In this document: in pieces, positions 43,689 through 53,968 of the stretch
How the letters are laid out: each line of letters starts with the position of its first letter
Position numbering within the stretch: position 1 is the first letter of the stretch
NCBI GenBank assembly: GCA_022712315.1
Contig: JALAGS010000234.1
Coordinates: 1-64,000, forward strand
Source: Sphingobacterium sp.
GTDB lineage: Bacteria > Bacteroidota > Bacteroidia > Sphingobacteriales > Sphingobacteriaceae
Direction: 5' to 3'
Length of the DNA: 64,000 nucleotides
Translations under genes and position numbers: made by a program
Notes under the pieces: generated by a model
Database searches by the model: none
What the model was told of the DNA's origin: nothing
The model's input: only the letters and a program-made list of their open reading frames with translations

Positions 43689-45971
43689 CTATAAATTTTT
43701 AAGATGTGCTTGTACGTCTACTACAGCAATGGTAACCATATTGACGATTTCGCGCACCGAGCTATCCAATTGCAACACGTGGATTGGTTTGTTCATCCCC
43801 AAAAGGATTGGACCTACCGCTTCCGCTTCACCAACTTCTTGCAATAGTTTATAAGCAATATTTCCTGATTCCAAGTTAGGGAATACAAGTGTATTCGCAG
43901 ATTTTCCATTTAGGCAGCTGAAAGGGAAATTCGCTGTCAGCATTTCGCTATTGAGTGCGAAGTTGGCCTGTAAATCACCATCAGCGATAATTTCCGGATG
44001 TTGATCGTGTAGGATCTGTGCTGCTGCTCTCACTTTCGTTGGTGTTTTTCCTTCACTGGAACCAAAATTAGAGTAAGACAACAAGGCAATACGTGGTTGA
44101 ATGTTCATACGTCTCACAGCTTTATCCAGTAGCAAGGTAATGTCTGCTAGTTCCTGTGCCGTTGGGTCTTCATTTACGGTTGTATCGCCCATGAAGATCG
44201 GTCCTTTTTTTGTCAACATCATATACATACCTGCCACACGGCTGCCTGGTTTAGCACCGATGACATGCAATGCGGGACGGATTGTATTCGCGTAGTTTTT
44301 GGTCATACCGGAAATTAGGGTATCTGCTTCGCCAAACTCCACTAAAGAGGCCCCAAAATAGTTACGGTCATACATCAACTTACGGGCATCATATTTCGAT
44401 ATACCGCGACGTTGTCTTTTGATGTAAAGATGCTCGATAAATTTCTTGGAACGTTCCGTTTCGTTGTCTACTTCAGCAACTGGATCGATAATTTCAAGGC
44501 CATCCAATTCAAAAGCATATTCTTTGATTAGACGTTCGATTTTATCTTTTCGACCTAAGAGAATTGGAATAGCAATGCCTTCTTCCTTAACAATCTGCGC
44601 CGCACGTAATGTTTTGTAATTGTCTGCTTCGGCAAAAACAACACGTTTAGGATCTCTTTTAGCTGCCATGGTTAAGTTGCGCATAATCGCATCATCTTTA
44701 CCAAGGCGCTTGCGTAGAGCATCGCTGTATTGATCCCAGTCTTCGATCACGCTTTGTGCCACACCTGATGCGATAGCCGCTTTTGCAACAGCCATAGAAA
44801 CTTCAGTGATCAAACGTGGGTCGGTAGGTTTTGGAATAATATATTCTTCCGAGAATTTTAAATTGTTGGTGTTATAGGCTTGATTTACTTCTTCCGGCAC
44901 GGGTTGTTTCGCCAAGTCAGCAATTGCACGTACTGCCGCAATTTTCATTTCTTCGTTGATCGCTGTTGCACGTACATCCAATGCACCGCGGAAGATATAT
45001 GGGAAACCCAATACATTGTTTACCTGGTTAGGATAGTCTGATCGACCTGTACCCATGATAATATCGTTACGTGTTGCCATCGCCAAATCGTAAGCAATCT
45101 CAGGATTTGGATTTGCCATTGCCAATACAATTGGGTTTGGAGCCATCGATAACAACATCTCTGCCGACATGACGTCTGCTGCCGATAGACCGATAAATAC
45201 ATCCGAATCTTTTACAGCATCTGCCAGGGTGCGGATATCGCGATCCGTTGCATATTGTGCTTTCATACTGTCCAGATTTTCTCTGTCAGTACGGATGACA
45301 CCTTTGCTATCCAGCATCACGATATTTTCTTTGCGGGCACCAACTGAAATATACATTGCAGTACATGACATTGCGGCCGCTCCAGCGCCATTCACGACGA
45401 TTTTCACTTTAGAAATATCTTTTCCGATAATTTCACAGGCATTGATCAATGCAGCACCCGAAATGATTGCCGTACCATGTTGGTCATCGTGCATCACTGG
45501 GATGTTCATTTCTTCTTTTAGACGACGTTCGATTTCAAAACATTCCGGTGCTTTGATATCTTCCAGGTTGATCCCGCCAAAAGTAGGCTCTAATGCTTTG
45601 ACGATGTTGACAAACTCATCAACATTTTTGGTGTCCACTTCGATGTCAAATACATCGATGTCGGCAAAAATTTTGAATAATAAACCTTTACCTTCCATGA
45701 CTGGTTTACCAGCTTGGGCGCCGATATCGCCTAAGCCCAATACTGCTGTACCATTACTGATAACAGCAACAAGGTTTCCTTTTGCGGTATATTTATAAGC
45801 ATCTTCTTTGTTCTCAGCAATAGCCAAACATGGCTCCGCTACACCTGGAGAATATGCTAATGATAAGTCTCTTTGCGAATTTGTTGGTTTGGTCGGAACA
45901 ACAGCTATTTTACCAGGTCTACCCATTGCGTGGTAGTTTAACGCTGCCTGTTTACGATTAGTGTTACTCAT
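43689..45971 (-). CDS. maeB: NADP-dependent malic enzyme with C-terminal phosphotransacetylase-like domain
   Basis: A 760-residue MaeB-type enzyme that turns malate into pyruvate, CO2 and NADPH. The malic domain (about 15-160) shows SLAYSPGVAEPCLAI and NGTAVLGLGDIGA. The NAD(P)-binding domain (about 160-400) shows VVNGAGAAAMSC. Residues about 430-755 are a phosphotransacetylase-like domain (VVFAEADNYKTLRAA...). In this family the extra domain senses acetyl-CoA and other acyl compounds and does not act as an enzyme; that is known from E. coli MaeB. Confidence 0.96.
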   Translation of the reverse strand: MSNTNRKQAALNYHAMGRPGKIAVVPTKPTNSQRDLSLAYSPGVAEPCLAIAENKEDAYKYTAKGNLVAVISNGTAVLGLGDIGAQAGKPVMEGKGLLFKIFADIDVFDIEVDTKNVDEFVNIVKALEPTFGGINLEDIKAPECFEIERRLKEEMNIPVMHDDQHGTAIISGAALINACEIIGKDISKVKIVVNGAGAAAMSCTAMYISVGARKENIVMLDSKGVIRTDRENLDSMKAQYATDRDIRTLADAVKDSDVFIGLSAADVMSAEMLLSMAPNPIVLAMANPNPEIAYDLAMATRNDIIMGTGRSDYPNQVNNVLGFPYIFRGALDVRATAINEEMKIAAVRAIADLAKQPVPEEVNQAYNTNNLKFSEEYIIPKPTDPRLITEVSMAVAKAAIASGVAQSVIEDWDQYSDALRKRLGKDDAIMRNLTMAAKRDPKRVVFAEADNYKTLRAAQIVKEEGIAIPILLGRKDKIERLIKEYAFELDGLEIIDPVAEVDNETERSKKFIEHLYIKRQRRGISKYDARKLMYDRNYFGASLVEFGEADTLISGMTKNYANTIRPALHVIGAKPGSRVAGMYMMLTKKGPIFMGDTTVNEDPTAQELADITLLLDKAVRRMNIQPRIALLSYSNFGSSEGKTPTKVRAAAQILHDQHPEIIADGDLQANFALNSEMLTANFPFSCLNGKSANTLVFPNLESGNIAYKLLQEVGEAEAVGPILLGMNKPIHVLQLDSSVREIVNMVTIAVVDVQAHLKNL

Positions 45972-45995
45972 TACGATTTTATTAATTTAAGGCTA

Positions 45996-46026
45996 CAAAT
46001 CTATCATTCTTTTTGATAATTGGAAA
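45996..46026 (-). promoter_or_regulatory. Putative Bacteroidota promoter of maeB-ruvA
   Basis: On the minus strand the -7 box TAGATTTG (45996-46003) matches TAnnTTTG exactly. TTTC at 46023-46026 is a one-mismatch -33 element with a 19-base spacer. The box lies 24 bases upstream of the maeB start codon. Confidence 0.55.
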
Positions 46027-46064
46027 TATTTGCCAATATCTTATTATAATTAGACAATAATATG

Positions 46065-47489
46065 TTACTTCAGGACATCCAACAGTTTAAACATCTGCTG
46101 GCGCATACTGGACGCAGAACCAGAATAGTTGTTGACCAGCAAAGTATAGGTAAATGATTGTCCTGTTTTATTGGTATGTACACCTGTATAACCAAGTACG
46201 CCACCAATTGTTCCACTTTTCATCTTCATATTGTTATACGTAGGAAGACTTTCGTAGAAGGCGGGGTACCAGTTTTGTTTTTGTGCATATTGCATAATCT
46301 TATTCATGGCTGATGTGGTCACCCTATTTTGAGGTGATAGACCAGAGCCATCCATGCTATTGAGTTCACTGGATTTTATGCCTAGTTTGGCATTCCAATA
46401 TTTCTGTATATAATAGGCGCCATCATCGGTGCCCGTTTTACCCGCTGTCGTATAAGCGATTGCTTTCAAAAGGGCTTCTCCATAGAGGTTGATGCTCTTT
46501 TGGTTAAACCAGTAGACAATTTTGTCTAAGGTCGGGGAAAGGTGGATATCCAGGGTTTGTTTTTTTGAAACATCGACTGAATCCATCTTTGTCCCGGTAG
46601 CAGGCAGCTCACTGGCAACAATACCGTTGTTGTTTAAGACTTCGTTTAATTGATAAGCGAGATCATAGGCCGGATCGGGCGAGGAGAGCTCAATAGTTTT
46701 CTTGAGATCCTGTCCATATGAACCACGCACAAATATTTTGGTCGAATAGGGGGCAGCATAGGCGTATACATTGTCGCCGCTTCCTGCTTTACCCGTAGTT
46801 GTTTCATTGATAATTTCCAGGTAGGGGACACGGGTGGTATAGCTCAGGATCTCCGCTTTGGCGCCAACTTTATTGCTTGGGCTGAAATTTAGGCCAAAAG
46901 CGTTCTCACACCAATTGAGTGACGAAATTCCCGCACCGTAATAGTTTCCCATATCGGTCCAGATCCACCCGCCCGGAAGCTGGTTTCCATTATAAAGCCT
47001 GTCATCGGCGATGATGGCCCCATTAATACTTTTGATACCGGCATTTTGGATCGCTGCAAGCCACTTGTTCAGTATCGTTGTTGCTTGAGTCTCCGGATAG
47101 CGGGGACTGCCAAGGGTAGGGTCTCCCGTGCCTGTCACAATAATATTTCCGTTTAACACACCGTTCTCGTCAATCTCACCGGTATAATACAAGGTGGTTT
47201 TGAACTGATAATTTTTGCCCAGGAAATCTAGCGCTGTAGCCGAAGTAATTACCTTCATAGTGGAGGCGGTCGCCAGTCCGATATTTTCATTTGCTGCGAA
47301 TACCGTTTGGCCTGTTTTTCCATCGAAAACGATCAATGAGCTCAAACCATTCCTGAGGCTTTCCTGATTTTGAAACTGTGTAAATGCATCCTGGATTTTA
47401 CTGCGAAGATCCTGTGCAAATAGTGGAGTGGTAACGGTCGTTAACGCGTAAGTGGAAAAAGCAATGGTACTTAGCACAAATTGGTTCAT
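46065..47489 (-). CDS. dacB: D-alanyl-D-alanine carboxypeptidase/endopeptidase (PBP4, S13 family)
   Basis: A 474-residue low-molecular-weight penicillin-binding protein that trims or cuts peptidoglycan cross-links. It has a signal peptide (1-26, ending LFAQ). The active-site motifs are S76-T-M-K79, SIN in NQKSINLYGEALLK, and KSG in MKSGTIGGVLGYTG, with serine in place of the threonine of KTG, as is common. The insert after SxxK is typical of S13. It is monocistronic and divergent from pepP. Confidence 0.95.
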   Translation of the reverse strand: MNQFVLSTIAFSTYALTTVTTPLFAQDLRSKIQDAFTQFQNQESLRNGLSSLIVFDGKTGQTVFAANENIGLATASTMKVITSATALDFLGKNYQFKTTLYYTGEIDENGVLNGNIIVTGTGDPTLGSPRYPETQATTILNKWLAAIQNAGIKSINGAIIADDRLYNGNQLPGGWIWTDMGNYYGAGISSLNWCENAFGLNFSPSNKVGAKAEILSYTTRVPYLEIINETTTGKAGSGDNVYAYAAPYSTKIFVRGSYGQDLKKTIELSSPDPAYDLAYQLNEVLNNNGIVASELPATGTKMDSVDVSKKQTLDIHLSPTLDKIVYWFNQKSINLYGEALLKAIAYTTAGKTGTDDGAYYIQKYWNAKLGIKSSELNSMDGSGLSPQNRVTTSAMNKIMQYAQKQNWYPAFYESLPTYNNMKMKSGTIGGVLGYTGVHTNKTGQSFTYTLLVNNYSGSASSMRQQMFKLLDVLK

Positions 47490-47724
47490 ATATCATATTT
47501 TTTATTGTCCTATGGTATATCCTAGTTTATCTTCGATTAGCTTGCAAATACGGTGATCTATATTCGTACTGGCAATCATGGATATTTCGTCGGATTTATC
47601 ATGATGACTTGAACGCTGCCTATTTTAAGGGGAAAGCGTTCGCTGTATTCGTTTGTTTTATTTGGCTTAAAGTTAGGCATTCGCCCCTAAAAAATCCTAA
47701 CTTGCGTAAAATTGTATAAACGAC

Positions 47725-49500
47725 ATGAAGCATATCGAAAAATTAGCTGCCATTCGTGAGGCGATGAAGGTTCAGGGAATCGATGGATATATCATCCCAT
47801 CATCAGATCCTCATATTAGTGAATATCTACCGGAACGTTATAAATGCATCGCCTGGGCATCGGGTTTTACAGGGTCAGCAGGTACTTTGGCAATCACGCA
47901 GGATTTTGCGGGCCTTTGGACCGATTCTCGCTATTTTGTCCAAGCTGCAGAACAATTGGCTGGAACAGGTTTTGAATTGGTGAAATTGAAGGCACAGGGA
48001 GCTGCGGAGTACGCTGATTGGTTGGGCGAGCAGTTGAATGCTGGTGCTAAAGTTGCTTTTGACGGCAATCTTGCTTCTTTATTGGTGGCCCAATCTGTTC
48101 AGCATACTTTGGAGCCATTGGAGATCAAAGTGGATGGTCATGTTGATCTGTTGTCATCATTATGGGAGGGGAGACCAGAGCTGCCTAAGGCACAGGCCTA
48201 CCTGTTGGGTGAAAATATTACGGGACAGTCAACGGTCTCTAAAATTGAAGCCGTCCGTGCGGAGATGAAAAAGAATAGGGCCGAGGCGCATCTGATTTCA
48301 TCCCTGGATGACTTAGCCTGGTTATTAAATATCCGTGGTCAGGATGTCCCATGTAATCCTGTTGTTTTGGGTTTTGTGCTGATCACTGCCGATAAGGCAA
48401 CACTGTATATCGAACCTTCAAAGCTGACAACACAGGCAACTGAGGAACTGAAAGGCTATGGAGTGGATGTTGTGGGGTATGAAGAGATTTTTGAAACAAT
48501 TCCGACATTGGAGGTTGCATCCATTCTTATCGATCCGAAACGTACCTGTTTCGCTGTTTTCGACAGCGTACCTAAACAGGTTAAAATTGTTGAGAAAATA
48601 AATCCTTCGACGAGTTTAAAAGCGATTAAGAATAAGGTCGAAGTTGAAAATAACCGCCATACCTTTGTCAAAGACGGTGTCGCATTGACTCGCTTCTTCA
48701 AATGGCTGGAAGAGAATGTTTCCTCTGGGGAGCTTTCGGAATTATCTATCGCCGCCAAATTACGCGGATTTCGCGAAAGTCAGGAGGGATTTGTTGATGT
48801 CTCGTTCACGACAATTGCGGGGTATTTGGATCACGGTGCCCTGCCGCATTATTCGGCAAATGAAAAATCAAATTATACGTTACAACCTAAAGGTTTGCTA
48901 TTAGTAGACTCCGGGGGACAATATAACACAGGTACAACAGATATTACAAGGGTGGTCACACTCGGAGCTCTTACACAAGAGGAAAAAGAAGATTATACAC
49001 TGGTGCTCAAGGGAACAATAGAAGGCTCACAAGCGATCTTCCCTACTGGAACGCGCGGTTATCAGATTGATGCAATCACGCGTCGTCCATTGTGGGAAAC
49101 ACTGCGCAATTATGGACATGGTACCGGACATGGTGTAGGCTTCTTCCTGAACGTACACGAAGGTCCGCAGGTGTTCAATGCCGCAGCGATTGATGTGGCC
49201 GTTGAACCGGGCATGATCACTTCGATAGAGCCTGGATTGTATCGTGTCGGCAAGCATGGGATCCGTATTGAGAACCTAGTCTTGACCCGTAAAGCGGGTT
49301 CTTCTGAATTTGGAGACTTCTTAAATTTTGAGACATTGACTATATGTTACATCGCAACGGATTTGATCGAAAAATCCCTGCTGGATAAGAAACATATTGC
49401 TTGGCTGAATAATTATAATCAGTGGGTCTTTGATCAATTGTCAACACATCTTACCGCTGAGGAAAAGAATTGGTTGGCCGAAAAATGCCAAGCTATCTAA
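47725..49500 (+). CDS. Xaa-Pro aminopeptidase (M24B, three-domain type)
   Basis: A 591-residue metallopeptidase that releases N-terminal residues before proline. Two creatinase-like N-terminal domains (about 1-300) are followed by the pita-bread catalytic domain. The metal ligands can be read: D in LLVDSGGQY, D in TTDITRVV, H in GHGTGHGVG, E in SIEPGLY and E in IRIENLVL. This is the long form seen in Bacteroidota and eukaryotes. There is no signal peptide, so it is cytosolic. An AAGTTAGG/CCTAACTT inverted repeat (47670-47703) lies just upstream. Confidence 0.95.
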   Translation: MKHIEKLAAIREAMKVQGIDGYIIPSSDPHISEYLPERYKCIAWASGFTGSAGTLAITQDFAGLWTDSRYFVQAAEQLAGTGFELVKLKAQGAAEYADWLGEQLNAGAKVAFDGNLASLLVAQSVQHTLEPLEIKVDGHVDLLSSLWEGRPELPKAQAYLLGENITGQSTVSKIEAVRAEMKKNRAEAHLISSLDDLAWLLNIRGQDVPCNPVVLGFVLITADKATLYIEPSKLTTQATEELKGYGVDVVGYEEIFETIPTLEVASILIDPKRTCFAVFDSVPKQVKIVEKINPSTSLKAIKNKVEVENNRHTFVKDGVALTRFFKWLEENVSSGELSELSIAAKLRGFRESQEGFVDVSFTTIAGYLDHGALPHYSANEKSNYTLQPKGLLLVDSGGQYNTGTTDITRVVTLGALTQEEKEDYTLVLKGTIEGSQAIFPTGTRGYQIDAITRRPLWETLRNYGHGTGHGVGFFLNVHEGPQVFNAAAIDVAVEPGMITSIEPGLYRVGKHGIRIENLVLTRKAGSSEFGDFLNFETLTICYIATDLIEKSLLDKKHIAWLNNYNQWVFDQLSTHLTAEEKNWLAEKCQAI

Positions 49501-49517
49501 TAAAGAAAGAATTAAAT

Positions 49518-49560
49518 TACCCCTCAATTGTTAGCTTGAAAACTTTTGGGGGGTATTTTT
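49518..49560 (+). terminator. Terminator of the Xaa-Pro aminopeptidase gene
   Basis: A 10-bp stem with one G-U pair (49518-49527 with 49546-49555) and an 18-base loop, followed by TTTTT. It lies 17 bases after the stop codon. Confidence 0.88.
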
Positions 49561-49575
49561 GTGAATTATGATGTT

Positions 49576-49983
49576 CTAGTAGGGCTCTTTTAGAATACTA
49601 TAGACGGATTCTTTTCCAAAGGGTTTCAGAATGAAGCCGTTTATAAATGGGTAGTTTGCAAGTTGCTCCTGGTCACTTTTGCTTGTCGAGGAACTGACAA
49701 TATATATCTTTGTTTTTTTGATAAAATCCGTTCTGTCTTCCAATGTATCCATTAATTCCCAGCCAGTCATAAATGGCATATTGATATCGACAAAAAGTAT
49801 GGGTGGCATTGAAGATTGGGTAATGTCGTTGTTATCCAGAAAATCCAATGCATCCAGCGCATTTTTAAAAGAATGGAATTCAATTTCATATTGAGAAAAT
49901 CCCTGAAGCATGTAGCCGAATATTGTACGCAAGATAGCGTTGTCATCGATAAGAATTATCTTTCTTTTGTTTTCCTGGTTCAT
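49576..49983 (-). CDS. Single-domain (CheY-like) response regulator
   Basis: A 135-residue receiver domain without any output domain. Acidic pocket D13/D14, phospho-acceptor D66 in FVDINMPFMTGW, S97-S99 and K120 in FILKPF are present. It lies 24 bases downstream of the PAS histidine kinase gene and is almost surely its partner. With no DNA-binding domain, it must act by protein contact or as part of a phosphorelay. Confidence 0.92.
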   Translation of the reverse strand: MNQENKRKIILIDDNAILRTIFGYMLQGFSQYEIEFHSFKNALDALDFLDNNDITQSSMPPILFVDINMPFMTGWELMDTLEDRTDFIKKTKIYIVSSSTSKSDQEQLANYPFINGFILKPFGKESVYSILKEPY

Positions 49984-50007
49984 GGTAGTTTAGACTGATT
50001 TTTATTG

Positions 50008-51951
50008 TTATTCCAACACTGATTCTGGGGAATTTTTTGTTGAAAACTTAATCGAAAAAGTGCTTCCTTCATCTAATTCACTTTCTACATCTATCTTTCC
50101 GCCCAAAGATTCAACTTGATATCGGGTCAGAAATAAGCCGAGACCCCGGCTCTCAAATCCACGGTGAAAAACTTTTTTAAACATGAAAAGTTCCGATTTA
50201 TATTTGGGGAGATTAATACCGAGACCATTGTCCTTGATGGTCAACAATATGCCGTCGTCTTCAGCAAAAGTTCGAATTTCAATCTGAGGAGCTCTATTGG
50301 AGGGCGTAAATCGCAGTGCGTTACTCATCAGGTTGCTCAAAATACTTTCGAGGTAAATTTTGGGATAATAGATATCCTTTACGTTGAAGTCTATGGAAAT
50401 TATTGCGTTTTTCTGTTGTATTTCAGCGATAAATTGCTGTTGTACTTTTTTAAAAATAGTTGGAAAGTTACAGGTTTCGTAGACTAGTGAATTGTTGGAC
50501 CGGAGTTCGAGTATCTCGCCCAGGTCATGCAGTGTCTGCGTGAGGTCGTTGCCGCTGATACGTAAAAGGTCTAAAAAATCAGTTTTTATCTTTTCATCGT
50601 TGGTAGCCTTAATTTCGTCAATAAGCATTTGGATATTACTTAGCGGGCCTTTTAGATCATGAGCGAGGATGTTGGCAAATTCTTCCAGTTGTCGTATTTT
50701 GGTTTCAAGATCTATTTTGACTAAATCCGATTCAATTTTTTGTCTTTTTAGGATTTCGATATTCTTCTTTGATTCGGAAATATCCTGAACCTGAACGATC
50801 AGAAATTGTGCGGTATTGGCATTATCAAAAACTGCCGCAACCGTTACAGAACACCATACAAAATGACCCAATTTATGTATATAGCGTTTTTGAAGCGTGA
50901 ATGCGTCAATTTCACCCCTGACAAGTTTTTCCCGAAGTTCAACATCCCTGTGTATATCGTCTGGGTGTGTCCTTTCAGTAAACTTTGTTGTCGACATTTC
51001 TTCATGAGAATAACCAAGAATTTTCGTTAACATGCTGTTGGATTCTATGCAGTAACCTTCGAGACTGGTCAAAGAGATTCCCAAACCCGATAAATGAAAG
51101 GCTTGGTTAAACTTGTGTTCATTGAATTTACTCTTTTCATTGGACTCGACTTGTTTCGTAATGTCGGAAATAACCAGGGCTACCCTATTCTGGGCCCGAT
51201 GTATCGGTTTAATCTGTAAGCGGTACCATTTGTCCTTGTGATCTTTTAAATTGGATTGAAAATCCATCTTAAGTTCGCGATCCAGTTTTAATGAATTTTG
51301 TATTAATTGAACGGCGGGTACTGCAAGATTGGGCGGGAAAAGTTCCGTGACACTCTTATTTAGAAATTCTTCCGGCGTGTAGAACAACAGATCCGGATTA
51401 TTGGTCCAATAATTTTTAAACACCCCTGTATCTGTTACTTCAAATACGAGATCATTCAATGACGCGACAAGCAACTGTAGCTGGTGCTGTTTATCTTCTA
51501 GGACGCGATTTTTATTGACCAATTTCGATACATCGATAAACGAAATCAAAAGCCCCTTATTCTTGTCTTCAGCAATAAGATGAATGGTAAATTGATACCA
51601 TCTAAATTGTTCGTCTTCTTTTCGTCCTAGGATAATTTCATTTTGGTTTTGTTTTTCTGAAAGGGCGATGAAAAAAGGAGTTTCTGTAGGAGGCAGTATG
51701 GAAAGATCATCTACTGCGTAAAACGTAATTAACTCATGGATCTTAATGGTATCTTTCGTGTTTTCGAGCGCTAGAAGCTCCTTCGCACGGTTGTTAAACT
51801 GTTGAATAGTACCATCTTCTGTGGTCATGATTAATCCTTCCAACCTTGTGTTAAAGGCTGGGTCCGAAAGCACTGATAAAGAGTCCCGTTGCAGATGCAT
51901 TATCCAACAATGTTTAGGATTAATTTTCTCATTTATAAGCATAAGCGGCAT
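50008..51951 (-). CDS. Cytosolic multi-PAS sensor histidine kinase
   Basis: About 647 residues. No membrane helix is seen. There are three PAS-like domains (about 25-140, 160-270 and 280-395), then a short coiled coil, the phospho-acceptor H431 in LAHDLKGPLSNI, and an ATPase domain with N box LMSNALRFTP, DNGLGINL and GLGLFLTRYQ. I chose ATG 51951, preceded by AGGGG; a TTG six codons earlier and an ATG at 51900 are alternatives. It should sense a cytosolic or diffusible cue and phosphorylate the CheY-like protein next to it. Confidence 0.9.
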   Translation of the reverse strand: MPLMLINEKINPKHCWIMHLQRDSLSVLSDPAFNTRLEGLIMTTEDGTIQQFNNRAKELLALENTKDTIKIHELITFYAVDDLSILPPTETPFFIALSEKQNQNEIILGRKEDEQFRWYQFTIHLIAEDKNKGLLISFIDVSKLVNKNRVLEDKQHQLQLLVASLNDLVFEVTDTGVFKNYWTNNPDLLFYTPEEFLNKSVTELFPPNLAVPAVQLIQNSLKLDRELKMDFQSNLKDHKDKWYRLQIKPIHRAQNRVALVISDITKQVESNEKSKFNEHKFNQAFHLSGLGISLTSLEGYCIESNSMLTKILGYSHEEMSTTKFTERTHPDDIHRDVELREKLVRGEIDAFTLQKRYIHKLGHFVWCSVTVAAVFDNANTAQFLIVQVQDISESKKNIEILKRQKIESDLVKIDLETKIRQLEEFANILAHDLKGPLSNIQMLIDEIKATNDEKIKTDFLDLLRISGNDLTQTLHDLGEILELRSNNSLVYETCNFPTIFKKVQQQFIAEIQQKNAIISIDFNVKDIYYPKIYLESILSNLMSNALRFTPSNRAPQIEIRTFAEDDGILLTIKDNGLGINLPKYKSELFMFKKVFHRGFESRGLGLFLTRYQVESLGGKIDVESELDEGSTFSIKFSTKNSPESVLE

Positions 51952-52035
51952 GTATGCCCCTGTTTGCAAAATTGGTAACTTTTACCCCAAAATAATAAAT
52001 AAATATTAAAATATGTAACTTTTTATATAAATTGC

Positions 52036-52077
52036 TAGCAGGCAGATTGTTATGCATACATAACAATCTGCCTGCTA
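52036..52077. terminator. Strong hairpin after the GH29 gene, probable terminator
   Basis: A 19-bp perfect stem (52036-52054 with 52059-52077) and a 4-base loop. On the minus strand it is followed by AATTTATAT, a weak T run. It separates the GH29 gene from the histidine kinase gene, 34 bases after the GH29 stop. Confidence 0.7.
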
Positions 52078-52111
52078 ATTTTAGTGATCTTTCGTGAGGT
52101 AGACCTGATGT

Positions 52112-53905
52112 TTAATCTTTAATTTTTTCAAGCCATATCCAATTAAACCACAGTGGCTGTACTTGTTTACTTTTAAAGGTAATGATATATTTTCCGGCCT
52201 TATTGAATGTAAATTTGCCGATGCGGTTTTCGACGAATTCTTCGGTATAGTTGTTTTCATTGGGCTCTACAACCATTTTGTTTGTAGGGGCGAAACTTCC
52301 TTCCAAGCGCTGGTTGGCTGTACTGATTTCAAAAACGCTATTTTCTTTATTGGGATTATGTGCTGAAAAATCCAGTGAATAGACGCCAGCTTCGGGTATG
52401 GTTACTTCCCAATCGATTTTAGTATCGCCTGTAAGTACCGCATGTGTTGGGTTCTTGCCATTATAACGTACAATTTTGAGTCCCTGGTTGAGACTATTGG
52501 TCGATTTCAAGGAGAAGCCACCAAAGGTAGATTCTGGGATGGTGTTTTTGTCCAGTTCCAGGGGACCGTTAAAAGTCAATTTAACCTCCGAAACATAATG
52601 ATCAGGTTGTGCGTCTGGTAGCTGGATGTGTATCAAACTGAGGTTTTGATCAAATTTTACCGGGGTAGACGTATTTCCGTTTCTGAGGGAAACTTGTTCT
52701 GGCGTCGATTTGATTCCAGTAATCCGAAGTGTGTGATCCAAAGGCCAGTTAAAGACATGCGCATATACCACTGTTTTTTGACCTTCTTTTTTGGTTGTCA
52801 GATATCCCCAGTCGAAATGGTTGTTTTTTAAATCAAGTCCTGTACTGCCATAAATGCCTTCACCGTATGTGTTTAACCAATTGCCGATCTCATGCAGACG
52901 GCTGACACTCTCATAAGGAACTGTTCCGTTGGCACGCGGACCAATATTTAAGGTAAATCCACCGTTGAGACTTACATTGGAGATTAAGGATTGGAAAATT
53001 TGACTGGTTGATTTCCACTCGTTTTCTTGTCCATTATAACCCCATGAATGCGCAATCGTCCCGGGGGTTTCCCAGGGATGGCTAATGTAGCTGCTGGCAA
53101 ATTGGTTGTCACCAAGTGTTTCAAAGTCCACATTCTCTGCATCAGTAGGAAGGCCCAAACGCGAATTGATCAAACAATTGGGCTGTAGTTCACGAATTAA
53201 TTTGACGACTTGAAGTAATTGTTCCTTTTTAATGATGGATTTTTGATAGGGGATCCACATATCAAACCATACCAATGCAATGTCACCATAGTTGGTCATC
53301 AGCTCGCGAAGCTGAGGGATGACCTTTTCCTGCCAATATTGATTGTACTGGGCATCGGTCACATGTCCCGAAAGCTCCTGTTGATGGTTCCAACCATAGG
53401 GATGCTCCCAATCAATCCAATGTGAATAATAGAAACCCAATTTCATTCCATGCTTTTTACAAGCTGCTGCAATGTCTTTGATGACATCCCGATTAGAACC
53501 ACTCAATTTTGGAAGGCTATAATTACCAACTTTCGTATCCCAAAGAGCAACACCATCATGATGTTTGGCAGTGATGATAATATATTTCATGCCGGCTTCC
53601 TTTGCAAGGAGCACCCATTGCTCGGGATCTATTTTACTCCAGTCGAAGCGTTTGGCCAAAGTGCCATACTCTTCTTTGGAGACGCGGTTGCGATATCTTA
53701 ACCATTCGGCATAGTTATTCATATAACGTAAGGGCTCCCCCTTCCACATGCCCTCAGCTGCACTGTATAACCCCCAATGAATAAACATGCCAAAACGGGC
53801 ATCTTTAAACCAGGACGCTTTTTCGGAATTCTGTGCAAATAATTTCACAGAAATACTGAATAACAATACGGATAAAATCAGTAGTCGCTTGATTGATGGT
53901 ATCAT
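52112..53905 (-). CDS. Exported alpha-L-fucosidase (GH29)
   Basis: A 597-residue glycosidase. It has a signal peptide (1-24, ending LFAQ), a catalytic barrel at about 30-350, and C-terminal beta-sandwich domains. The family start WFKDARFGMFIHWGLYS, the motif TAKHHDGVALWDT and the nucleophile D215 in LVWFDMWIP are clear. It removes alpha-linked fucose from glycans. The last 130 residues resemble a carbohydrate-binding jelly roll. The gene has its own terminator and lies downstream of the phosphatase fusion, whose terminator separates them, so it is not part of that operon. Confidence 0.94.
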   Translation of the reverse strand: MIPSIKRLLILSVLLFSISVKLFAQNSEKASWFKDARFGMFIHWGLYSAAEGMWKGEPLRYMNNYAEWLRYRNRVSKEEYGTLAKRFDWSKIDPEQWVLLAKEAGMKYIIITAKHHDGVALWDTKVGNYSLPKLSGSNRDVIKDIAAACKKHGMKLGFYYSHWIDWEHPYGWNHQQELSGHVTDAQYNQYWQEKVIPQLRELMTNYGDIALVWFDMWIPYQKSIIKKEQLLQVVKLIRELQPNCLINSRLGLPTDAENVDFETLGDNQFASSYISHPWETPGTIAHSWGYNGQENEWKSTSQIFQSLISNVSLNGGFTLNIGPRANGTVPYESVSRLHEIGNWLNTYGEGIYGSTGLDLKNNHFDWGYLTTKKEGQKTVVYAHVFNWPLDHTLRITGIKSTPEQVSLRNGNTSTPVKFDQNLSLIHIQLPDAQPDHYVSEVKLTFNGPLELDKNTIPESTFGGFSLKSTNSLNQGLKIVRYNGKNPTHAVLTGDTKIDWEVTIPEAGVYSLDFSAHNPNKENSVFEISTANQRLEGSFAPTNKMVVEPNENNYTEEFVENRIGKFTFNKAGKYIITFKSKQVQPLWFNWIWLEKIKD

Positions 53906-53968
53906 AAAGGTTGTTGTGTTTTTTGACCTACAAGATAGTCAAAAAATTGAACATCGATAGCTTAAAAC

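Noticed and set aside
45169..45798. A 209-codon frame on the plus strand inside maeB
   Set aside because: It lies fully antisense to a conserved enzyme; serine/isoleucine-rich composition is typical of a mirrored frame.
52112..53905. The GH29 fucosidase as part of the SusCD operon
   Set aside because: A terminator at 53969-53998 lies between the phosphatase fusion gene and this gene, so joint transcription is unlikely.
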